Positions 1 to 6,323 of a stretch of 6,967 nucleotides of DNA are shown here, in pieces; position 1 is the first letter of the stretch, and every line of letters starts with the position of its first letter. A model generated the notes under the pieces. The model was given only the letters and a program-made list of their open reading frames with translations, was not told the DNA's origin and ran no database searches. The translations under genes were made by a program, and so were the position numbers. The stretch is from Clostridia bacterium (GTDB lineage: Bacteria; Bacillota_A; Clostridia; Peptostreptococcales; JAAYPU01): positions 1 to 6,967 of the forward strand of contig JAKSCF010000125.1 of NCBI GenBank assembly GCA_022360735.1, given 5' to 3'.

Positions 1-1
1 G

Positions 2-139
2 ATTACCGATGCAAGAATGAACCTTCAAACCAATATGGTATTTGCCTGGGGCGCTGTTGTCATTATACTTTGTTTTTTATCCCAGAAGTTAGTGACTTTA
101 TTTTTTGGTTGCAAAAATATGATGGAGAAGAAATTATGA
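2..139 (+). CDS. ABC transporter permease, C-terminal fragment (NitT/TauT/SsuC type)
   Basis: Only the last 45 residues are in the window; the gene begins upstream. The visible peptide opens with ITDARMNLQTNMVFAWG, continues into a hydrophobic stretch (AVVIILCFLSQ) and ends with a basic tail (KNMMEKKL). This resembles the last transmembrane helix of permeases of the nitrate/sulfonate/taurine class, where a VFAW-like motif precedes the final helix. The stop TGA (137-139) overlaps the ATG (136-138) of the next gene as ATGA, the usual arrangement for a co-translated permease and ATPase pair. The protein would sit in the cytoplasmic membrane and form the substrate channel. The substrate cannot be told from this fragment. 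The family call rests on a short peptide plus the identity of the downstream ATPase. Confidence 0.7.
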   Translation: MTDARMNLQTNMVFAWGAVVIILCFLSQKLVTLFFGCKNMMEKKL

Positions 140-861
140 TGCTGAAAGTAGAAAAGGTTAAAAAAAATTTTAATGATAACTGTGTTCTGGAAGATTTTTC
201 TATGGAAGTTGGTAAGAAAGAAATTGTTTGCATCATCGGCCCTTCAGGATGTGGTAAATCCACACTATTAAATATCATTTCAGGTATATTAAAGCCTTCA
301 AAAGGGGAAGTAGTCAATAATAGCTTAAGAACAAGCTACGTATTTCAAGAGGATAGGCTGCTTCCCTGGAAGAATGTTTATGACAATATTAGAATTGTTA
401 ATGAAGATTCAAGAAAAGAGAATTGTTTAAGATTGATTGAAAAAGTAGGGCTAAAAGGGTTTGAAAAATATTTTCCTAGTGAATTAAGTGGCGGGATGAG
501 ACAAAGATGCTCCATCGCCAGAGCTTTTAATTACGAAGCAGACTTATTACTAATGGACGAACCTTTTAAATCGTTAGATTATAATTTGAGATTAAACATG
601 ATTCAACACCTCTTGAAAATATGGGAAAACACAAAAAAATCAATTGTATTTGTGACACATGAAATTGATGAAGCACTTTTGCTTGGAGATCAAATATTAG
701 TATTATCCAATAGACCCACAAAAGCTGTTCAAAGATTTGATATCAAAATACTACAAAAAGAAAGGCATTTAAAAAACTTTCATTTGACCAAAATAAGAAA
801 TGAAATTATAGATTTGCTGCAAGATGATAACACGAGATCTTTCCATCAGATAGGCGTTTAG
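136..861 (+). CDS. ABC transporter ATP-binding protein, NitT/TauT/SsuB family
   Basis: This is a 241-residue cytoplasmic ATPase that would power import through the permease encoded just upstream. All nucleotide-binding elements are visible: Walker A GPSGCGKST (35-43), Q-loop Gln71 in VFQEDRLLPW, signature LSGGM (117-121), Walker B LLLMDEP (137-143), D-loop SLD (146-148) and switch His175 in VTHEIDEAL. The LLPW after the Q-loop and the SNRPTK near residues 191-196 are typical of nitrate/sulfonate/taurine importers. I start it at ATG 136 because GGAG at 124-127 lies 8 nt upstream and the start overlaps the permease stop. An in-frame ATG at 70 would add 22 residues inside the permease gene and has no good ribosome binding site. 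No substrate-binding protein is visible, so the cargo (sulfonate, nitrate, pyrimidine precursor or other) stays open. Confidence 0.9.
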   Translation: MMLKVEKVKKNFNDNCVLEDFSMEVGKKEIVCIIGPSGCGKSTLLNIISGILKPSKGEVVNNSLRTSYVFQEDRLLPWKNVYDNIRIVNEDSRKENCLRLIEKVGLKGFEKYFPSELSGGMRQRCSIARAFNYEADLLLMDEPFKSLDYNLRLNMIQHLLKIWENTKKSIVFVTHEIDEALLLGDQILVLSNRPTKAVQRFDIKILQKERHLKNFHLTKIRNEIIDLLQDDNTRSFHQIGV

Positions 862-880
862 TTCTATCTGATGTTGTTTT
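844..880 (+). terminator. Rho-independent terminator of the ABC transporter genes
   Basis: A perfect 10-bp inverted repeat (844-853 CATCAGATAG pairing with 864-873 CTATCTGATG) with a 10-nt loop is followed by TTGTTTT. The left arm is the last coding sequence of the ATPase gene, and its TAG stop (859-861) lies in the loop. On the minus strand no T-run follows the hairpin, so it should act mainly on plus-strand transcripts and may not stop the convergent regulator gene. Confidence 0.8.
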
Positions 881-888
881 AAAAATAT

Positions 889-1566
889 TTACTGATCCCA
901 GATAGACTCTAAAATATCTCTTTTTAAAATTCTAATCTTATTATCCTTCATTTCTACAATCCCAGCATCACATAAGATTTTTAGCTCTCGATAAAGAGAT
1001 GGACGAGATACATTTAAGTGTTCGGCCCAAGACGTCTTAGAATGAATTAAACTAACACTGTCGCTATTATTGGCTTCTGTATTATAAAGCAGACAAAATG
1101 CTATTTTCTTTTGTATCGAAGAAAAAGAATACAATTCTAATTTTTTATTTAATAATACGACGGTGTTAGCAAGTAAACTTAAAATATTAGTATTAATGAC
1201 GTCATCTTTACAGAGTACTTCTATTACACTTTGTTTGTATATCAATAAAATATCAGTGCTTTTTATTGCTAAGGCATCACAATGATAAGTAGGCTTTTTT
1301 GAAAAAATATCAGCTTCTCCAAAAACGTCGCCTTTTTTTCTGTAAAAGACGTTAATGACTTTTTCAGCAATAATATTTTGCAATTCTATGCTGCCATTTA
1401 AAACGATGCCAATATAATTTGACGACTGATCTGTTCGGAATATTAATTCATTTTTCTTATAGTGGTTTATTTTATATTGTGTTTTCGACAAGATATTTTT
1501 TATCTCCGCTTTTTCTTTTCCTTCAAACAGAGGACAATCATACAAAACATCTAAATATTGATTCAT
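889..1566 (-). CDS. Crp/Fnr-family transcriptional regulator, probably not cAMP-responsive
   Basis: This 225-residue protein has the two-domain Crp/Fnr layout. The N-terminal cyclic-nucleotide-binding-like beta-roll (about 10-120) shows GIVLNGSIEL (53-62) and KGDVFGEADIF (78-88). A long dimerisation helix follows (about 124-146), then a winged helix-turn-helix (about 175-212) with recognition segment VSRPSLYRELK (186-196). Glu84 matches the ribose-contacting Glu of E. coli CRP, but the Arg-Ser pair (R82-S83) is Tyr94-His95 here, so cAMP binding is unlikely. The five cysteines (11, 96, 119, 158, 199) do not form the N-terminal cluster-binding set of FNR. GGAG 8 nt before the ATG supports this start. 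It is convergent with the transporter genes (27-nt gap) and divergent from the large activase gene. The effector and targets are unknown; either neighbour could be a target. Confidence 0.88.
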   Translation of the reverse strand: MNQYLDVLYDCPLFEGKEKAEIKNILSKTQYKINHYKKNELIFRTDQSSNYIGIVLNGSIELQNIIAEKVINVFYRKKGDVFGEADIFSKKPTYHCDALAIKSTDILLIYKQSVIEVLCKDDVINTNILSLLANTVVLLNKKLELYSFSSIQKKIAFCLLYNTEANNSDSVSLIHSKTSWAEHLNVSRPSLYRELKILCDAGIVEMKDNKIRILKRDILESIWDQ

Positions 1567-1617
1567 TTTACTCTCTCCATAAAAACATTAGATTATTTAA
1601 CATATCACTACAAGTCA

Positions 1618-1646
1618 AGTATACAATAAAAAACATTGTCTGTAAA
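1618..1646 (-). promoter_or_regulatory. Sigma-A type promoter of the Crp/Fnr-family gene
   Basis: Read on the minus strand, TTTACA (1646-1641) and TATACT (1623-1618) are separated by exactly 17 nt. Each hexamer matches the vegetative consensus at 5 of 6 positions. The start of transcription would be near 1611, giving a leader of about 45 nt that contains the GGAG ribosome binding site. The -35 hexamer overlaps a Fur-box-like sequence. Confidence 0.65.
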
Positions 1647-1660
1647 TGAGAACCATTATT
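1642..1660. promoter_or_regulatory. Candidate Fur box overlapping the -35 of the Crp/Fnr-family promoter
   Basis: GTAAATGAGAACCATTATT matches the 19-bp Fur consensus GATAATGATAATCATTATC at 14 of 19 positions. It covers most of the -35 hexamer of the minus-strand promoter, a position where a bound repressor would block RNA polymerase. It is weaker than the second box 120 bp away, and in AT-rich DNA such matches can arise by chance, so confidence is moderate. Confidence 0.5.
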
Positions 1661-1701
1661 AATAAAAGATTACGGTCACTAAATTTAAGAAATTTGCAAA
1701 G

Positions 1702-1745
1702 TTGTAACAGCAGATACATTTTAATGTTATCAACCAGATTATAAT
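1702..1745 (+). promoter_or_regulatory. Probable promoter region for the large activase operon
   Basis: Two overlapping solutions exist. TTGTAA (1702-1707) with TGTTAT (1725-1730) has 17-nt spacing but only 4 of 6 matches in each hexamer. A perfect TATAAT (1740-1745) lies further down but lacks a convincing -35 at 16-18 nt. With the TATAAT, transcription would begin near 1752, just before the strong Fur box, leaving a leader of about 50 nt. The exact promoter cannot be settled by eye. Confidence 0.4.
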
Positions 1746-1761
1746 AATATCAATAACAAAT

Positions 1762-1780
1762 GAGAATGAAAATCATTATA
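1762..1780. promoter_or_regulatory. Strong candidate Fur box in the leader of the large activase gene
   Basis: GAGAATGAAAATCATTATA matches the 19-bp Fur consensus at 16 of 19 positions. It can also be read as two overlapping 7-1-7 motifs (1761-1775 and 1767-1781), the arrangement at classical Fur targets. It lies between the candidate -10 (1740-1745) and the ribosome binding site (1789-1795), so an iron-loaded Fur protein would block transcription from here. A Fur-family gene lies in the same presumed operon, which makes autoregulation plausible. Confidence 0.75.
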
Positions 1781-1788
1781 ATGAATTG

Positions 1789-1795
1789 AAGGAGG
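1789..1795 (+). promoter_or_regulatory. Ribosome binding site of the large activase gene
   Basis: AAGGAGG is a near-perfect anti-16S match placed 7 nt before ATG 1803. It fixes that start against the out-of-frame ATG at 1798. Confidence 0.85.
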
Positions 1796-1802
1796 AAATG
1801 CA

Positions 1803-4800
1803 ATGTATAACATAGGAATTGATATAGGATATTCATCTATAAAAGTCGTATTGTTAGACAGTGATCATGACATTAAATATGCAAAATATGTGTTGCATAA
1901 AGGCAATATTAAAGAGGTCTTAAAAGATATCTTTAATGAGTTATTAGAAAAGTATCCATCAGCTGAGATAAAATTTGGAGGCGCAACAGGCAGCGGCAGC
2001 AAGTTTTTTTCTAAAAATGGAGGGGTAGAACCGGTTAATGAAGTTGCAGCAATTGTAGAAGGCAGTATTAAAGCAAATAGTAATTGTGGATCCATTATTG
2101 AGATCGGGGGAGAGAGTGCAAAGTATATTACAGGATTTAGTGGAAATGATAAATCAAGAATTGAGATTTCAATGAACTCAAACTGTTCTGCAGGTACGGG
2201 GTCATTTTTAGAAGAGCAAATATCCAGATTGAATTTGAAACTAGAGGATTATTCTATTTATGCGGGCAGAGCCAAATCAATACCACGAATAGCAGGCAGA
2301 TGCAGTGTATTTGCTAAAACGGATATTACACACCATCAACAAGAGGGTGTTGCTATAGAAGATATTTTATTGGGGCTTGCTTATGCTGTCATTAAAAACT
2401 ACAAAGGTGCAGTGATAAAGAAACTGCCAATGAAAAAGCCCATATTATTTGTTGGGGGCGTAGCGCATAATCAGGGCATTATTACAGCTTTAAAAGATGT
2501 ATTGAAATTAAATGATGAGGAATTGATCATACCGGATAATTTTAGCTGTATTTCAGCTGTGGGAGCAGCTATGATTGCAGGAACAGATCAAATAGAAATT
2601 AACCTGGAAAAGTTATTATCCGGTTTAGAAGAGCAAAATAAGATTTACGAAGAAGATGAGAGTCATATCACATTACCTGAGTTAAAACCCTTTGGTAACA
2701 ATGATAGTTTGGATAAGCATGTTTGCGAATCTTCTAATAATAATGATAATCATCTAGATTGTTACTTAGGTGTTGATGTAGGGTCAACCAGTACGAATTT
2801 AGTGCTTATGGATGAAAATAATGAGATTGTAAGTTATCGGTATTTAAAAACATTAGGAGATCCTGTAAAAGCAGTAAGAAAAGGTCTAAAAGAATTAAAA
2901 GAGGAACTTGGAGAAAGGGTAAATGTAATAGGGGCTTGCACAACCGGTTCCGGTAGATATATGCTGGGTAAGCTTATTGGAGCGGATGTTATTAAAGATG
3001 AAATCTCAGCTCAGGCAAAAGCAGCTGTGACCATAGACCCCAGTGTGGATACGATATTTGAAATCGGCGGGCAAGATTCTAAATATATTAGTATTGAAGA
3101 GGGTGTTGTAAAAGATTTTCAGATGAATAAAATTTGTGCGGCAGGAACCGGCTCATTTATTGAGGAGCAGTCAAAAAAGTTTAATATACCCATCCATAAT
3201 TTTGGTGAAATTGCTCTAAATAGTCATCATCCAATTCATTTAGGTGAGAGATGTACGGTTTTTATTGAAACCAGTATAGCGTCCTATCTGTCTAGAGGTG
3301 CTAAAATTGAGAATATAGCTTCCGGGTTGTGCTATTCCATTGCTAAAAATTATCTTGATCGAGTCGTTGGGCAGAAGAAAGTTGGAAACAAAATATTTTT
3401 TCAAGGGGGAGTTGCGTATAATCAAGGTGTTATAAACGCTTTCAGAGCACTGACCCAAAAAGATATATATGTTCCGCCATTCTTTAGCGTAACGGGTGCT
3501 TATGGTGCTGCAATTTTGGCAAAAGAAGAAATAGGCGCTGAGAAGACAAGATTTAAGGGTTTTGATTTTGAAATAGAAGATGAGCATGGTGAAGAAAATA
3601 ATGTTAAGAAACTGCAATGGGGTCATGAATCAACATACAACAAAAAAGTAAATGAAATAATATTTGAAGGATATGATGGTTCTCTGGATGATAAAAAACA
3701 GACCGTAGGGATACCAAGAGCGTTATTTACTTTTGGCATGTTTCCAATGTTTAATGTGATCTTTAAAGAGTTAGGGTTTAATGTATTGTTGTCGGATCCA
3801 ACCAATGAAGCAACCATTCGATTAGCTCAGGAGCATTCTCTAGATGAAACCTGCTATCCGGTTAAGTTAATCAATGGTCATGTAGCAGAATTGGTTGAAA
3901 AAAAGGTTGACTATATATTTTTCCCTGATCTGTATAATGTAGACCATCCGGGGTCCCATACTAGGCAGAACTATGGTTGTGCGTATATGCAGCTGGCTTT
4001 TAAAGTGGTTAACCAAGCTATGGAGCTGGAAAAGAAAGGGATAGGATTATTAGCACCTACTATAGCTTTTGGTTTGGGTAAAGAATTTATGAAAGAAAGC
4101 TTTTCAAAGTTAGGAAAACAGCTTGGGAAAGAACCTCATGAAATTAACCTTGCACTTCAAAAAGGAATGAAAGCTGTTTTGGATTTTGAAGAAAGACTTG
4201 AAGAAAATGGGAAAGAAGTTATAAAAGGGCTGAAGCCTGATGAGAAGGTATTTGTTCTTATTTCTAAAATATACGGAGTAGCAGATCCTGTATTGAACTT
4301 AGGAATCCCTGAGAAGCTTGAAGATATGGGGTATAAGGCGATACCATTTTATAATTTGCCGGAAGGTGATATTTCTAAAGAATACCCAAATATGTTCTGG
4401 CCTTTTGATCAACATATATTAGAGCCGGCACAATTGATTAAAGAACATCCTAATCTATATGGGATTTTTCTTTCACATCATGGTTGCGGTCCGGATTCAG
4501 TTGTATCCCATTATTTTAGAGAAGAAATGGGTGGAAAGCCATATCTGCATATCGAGGTAGATGAGCACTCTTCAGGAGTAGGCGTTATGACAAGGGTTGA
4601 AGCTTTTGTAAACAGTTTGAAAGAAAAAGAGACTCAAGAAGCCGAAGCTTTGGAGGTTTATTCAAACCGTATGGTTCATAACAAAGTCAATATAAAAAAT
4701 AACTTAAATGATTTGGAAGCTGGGACGACACTTTATTTACCATATATGTACCCTTACTCGGACATCTTCAAAGAAATACTCATTCAAAAAGGGATAAATG

Positions 4801-5810
4801 CAAAAGTTTTACCTAAAACAACTAAAGCTTCTATTGAAGCAGGAAGAAAATTCACAATAACCGAAGAATACTTTTCGCTAACAGCTTTATTAGGAGATAT
4901 TTTTAAGGAACTCAATGGTTTGGATGACAGCCAAAATAATGCAGCTTTTATTATTCCAAGAACAGAAGGTGCAGAAGTAGAAGGGCAATATAATCGTTTT
5001 ATAAGAACAAAACTGGATGAAGAAGGATTTGAAAATGTAAATATTGTTGCACCTTTTATAGAAGACGTAGTTTACAAAGATCAAGAAGATATTCGACGGA
5101 TTAATTTAGCCTTACTGGCTGGAGATATGGTAAGAATTGCCCATAAAGATCATCGAAAAAAACACTTAGACACAATACTCGATTTTATTAAGACCAATTG
5201 TTTTGGAATAACCAATCTTAAAAGAATAGCTGAGGAGATAAGTGAGGAGTTAGAAAAAATAAAAGATAAAAAGAAAGTTTTTGCAATAGGAGAATCCCAA
5301 ATTTTATATAATGACTTTTTAAATAACAATACTTTTAAGGAAATTGAAAATGACGGAAATAGAGTGGTTTATTCTCCTCTAAGCGAGGCAATGTGGCTGC
5401 TTTGGAGAGATTATTTAGATCAAAATGAGTATGATAATAATAATGTTGACACATTAAGACAAAATCTTGATGAATTTAAAAAGGATATGAATAGTATATC
5501 AGAAAGCTTAGGGTATGAGAGTCCTTTTGAAGAAAAATTAGAGCATTTAAAGACCATTGCCGATGCAACGGTAGGATATTATGCCGGCGCAAATGGCAGG
5601 TACAGGGCAGCTAAAATATTAGGGGATTTAGAGGGAGTGGATGGTATTATAACGGTTGCTTCTATGTATGAAAATACGGGAATCGTATTAAATATACTAC
5701 ATGAAAGATTTGAAAAGGGTCATTCAAAGCCAATTTTAAATTTAACGTTTGATGGAAATAAAAATGAAAATGATAAAACAAAAATTCAATCTTTTATGTA
5801 TTACCTTTAG
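1803..5810 (+). CDS. Large fused acyl-CoA dehydratase activase (two HgdC/BadF domains) with DUF2229/HgdB-like part
   Basis: This 1335-residue protein has three parts. Activase domain 1 (about 1-265) has GIDIGYSSIK (5-14), GGESAK (102-107), NCSAGTGSFLEEQ (127-139) and GGVAHNQG (218-225). Activase domain 2 (about 319-578) has GVDVGSTSTN (323-332), GGQDSK (422-427), CAAGTGSFIEEQ (445-456) and GGVAYNQG (535-542). A C-terminal part (about 634-1335) resembles DUF2229 and the HgdB-type dehydratase subunits. In the HgdC family a homodimer holds one [4Fe-4S] cluster by two Cys per subunit and uses ATP hydrolysis to fire an electron into a partner. Here C128/C167 and C445/C484, each 39 residues apart, could do this within one chain. 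The C-terminal part keeps C684 (ETCYPVK), C726, C895 (HHGCGPDS) and C1133. No signal peptide is visible; it is cytoplasmic. Substrate unknown. Similar giant fusions occur in anaerobes, generally without assigned function. The downstream Fur-family gene follows after 12 bp. Confidence 0.9.
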   Translation: MYNIGIDIGYSSIKVVLLDSDHDIKYAKYVLHKGNIKEVLKDIFNELLEKYPSAEIKFGGATGSGSKFFSKNGGVEPVNEVAAIVEGSIKANSNCGSIIEIGGESAKYITGFSGNDKSRIEISMNSNCSAGTGSFLEEQISRLNLKLEDYSIYAGRAKSIPRIAGRCSVFAKTDITHHQQEGVAIEDILLGLAYAVIKNYKGAVIKKLPMKKPILFVGGVAHNQGIITALKDVLKLNDEELIIPDNFSCISAVGAAMIAGTDQIEINLEKLLSGLEEQNKIYEEDESHITLPELKPFGNNDSLDKHVCESSNNNDNHLDCYLGVDVGSTSTNLVLMDENNEIVSYRYLKTLGDPVKAVRKGLKELKEELGERVNVIGACTTGSGRYMLGKLIGADVIKDEISAQAKAAVTIDPSVDTIFEIGGQDSKYISIEEGVVKDFQMNKICAAGTGSFIEEQSKKFNIPIHNFGEIALNSHHPIHLGERCTVFIETSIASYLSRGAKIENIASGLCYSIAKNYLDRVVGQKKVGNKIFFQGGVAYNQGVINAFRALTQKDIYVPPFFSVTGAYGAAILAKEEIGAEKTRFKGFDFEIEDEHGEENNVKKLQWGHESTYNKKVNEIIFEGYDGSLDDKKQTVGIPRALFTFGMFPMFNVIFKELGFNVLLSDPTNEATIRLAQEHSLDETCYPVKLINGHVAELVEKKVDYIFFPDLYNVDHPGSHTRQNYGCAYMQLAFKVVNQAMELEKKGIGLLAPTIAFGLGKEFMKESFSKLGKQLGKEPHEINLALQKGMKAVLDFEERLEENGKEVIKGLKPDEKVFVLISKIYGVADPVLNLGIPEKLEDMGYKAIPFYNLPEGDISKEYPNMFWPFDQHILEPAQLIKEHPNLYGIFLSHHGCGPDSVVSHYFREEMGGKPYLHIEVDEHSSGVGVMTRVEAFVNSLKEKETQEAEALEVYSNRMVHNKVNIKNNLNDLEAGTTLYLPYMYPYSDIFKEILIQKGINAKVLPKTTKASIEAGRKFTITEEYFSLTALLGDIFKELNGLDDSQNNAAFIIPRTEGAEVEGQYNRFIRTKLDEEGFENVNIVAPFIEDVVYKDQEDIRRINLALLAGDMVRIAHKDHRKKHLDTILDFIKTNCFGITNLKRIAEEISEELEKIKDKKKVFAIGESQILYNDFLNNNTFKEIENDGNRVVYSPLSEAMWLLWRDYLDQNEYDNNNVDTLRQNLDEFKKDMNSISESLGYESPFEEKLEHLKTIADATVGYYAGANGRYRAAKILGDLEGVDGIITVASMYENTGIVLNILHERFEKGHSKPILNLTFDGNKNENDKTKIQSFMYYL

Positions 5811-5822
5811 GAGGTAGATACA

Positions 5823-6290
5823 ATGATGAATGGCGACGCATTAAACAGTTATGGATTTTATAGTGTTTTTAGAGAAAAGGGATTTAAACTGACGATTCAG
5901 AGAAAAATGGTTTTGGATGTTATTTTGGAAAATTATGAAGAACATTTAACCTGTGAAGAAATCTATCATAAAGTCAAAGAGAATTGCCCAAGTATTGGAT
6001 TAGCAACTATTTATAGGACAGTAGCAATGTTAGAGGAAATAGGATTGATTCAGAGCATGTATTTAAATAATGACTGCACCAGGTATCAATTGAAGGACCC
6101 GACAGAAAAGCATAATCATCATCACCTTATTTGTGAAAGTTGTGGTGCAATCATTGATATGAATGATGATTTACTGGAGCCTTTGGAAAAAAAGGTCTTT
6201 TCTCAAAAAGGTTTTACTGTAAACAATCATAGAGTGCAATTCTTTGGACGTTGTAGGAAGTGCCGTGAAAAATTAGAACAAAAAACATGA
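5823..6290 (+). CDS. Fur-family metalloregulator (Fur or PerR type)
   Basis: This 155-residue cytoplasmic repressor has an N-terminal winged helix (about 12-90) with recognition segment LATIYRTVAML (60-70), and a C-terminal metal-binding dimerisation domain. The structural zinc site is seen as CESC (104-107) and CRKC (144-147). The regulatory metal site would use His41, the HNHHH run (97-101) and Asp112. In PerR the residue five after the second Cys of the first CxxC is Asp, while in Fur it is usually Glu; here it is Asp112, so peroxide sensing through iron-catalysed oxidation is possible. AGGAGG (5809-5814) overlaps the stop of the large gene and lies 8 nt before ATG 5823, which suggests translational coupling. 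An ATG directly after it (5826) would also work. It probably controls its own operon through the box at 1762-1780. Confidence 0.92.
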   Translation: MMNGDALNSYGFYSVFREKGFKLTIQRKMVLDVILENYEEHLTCEEIYHKVKENCPSIGLATIYRTVAMLEEIGLIQSMYLNNDCTRYQLKDPTEKHNHHHLICESCGAIIDMNDDLLEPLEKKVFSQKGFTVNNHRVQFFGRCRKCREKLEQKT

Positions 6291-6323
6291 TAAAATTACA
6301 AAATAATAAAGAGGAATAAGAAA

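Noticed and set aside
70..135. N-terminal extension of the ABC ATPase from ATG 70
   Set aside because: It lies inside the permease reading frame, has no good ribosome binding site, and adds residues before the normal ATPase start; ATG 136 has GGAG 8 nt upstream.
1777..1782. Perfect TATAAT as a -10 for the large gene
   Set aside because: Transcription would begin inside the ribosome binding site, leaving no usable leader, and no -35 is seen; it is better explained as part of the Fur box.
1567..1802. Riboswitch, small RNA or small gene in the divergent intergenic region
   Set aside because: No stable structured element or recognisable aptamer is visible, and the only short frames are a few codons long; promoters and Fur boxes account for the region.
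3240..3817. Minus-strand open frames within the large gene
   Set aside because: They lie antisense to conserved domains, have no family resemblance or ribosome binding sites, and are explained by codon bias of the plus-strand gene.
1803..5810. Assignment as a true 2-hydroxyglutaryl-CoA or lactoyl-CoA dehydratase system
   Set aside because: Real systems have separate activase, alpha and beta subunits next to CoA-transferase genes; here everything is one chain and the neighbours concern regulation and Fe-S assembly.
6150..6167. Inverted repeat ATCATT-N6-AATGAT in the Fur-family gene as a Fur box
   Set aside because: It lies well inside coding sequence and the half-site order does not match the Fur consensus.
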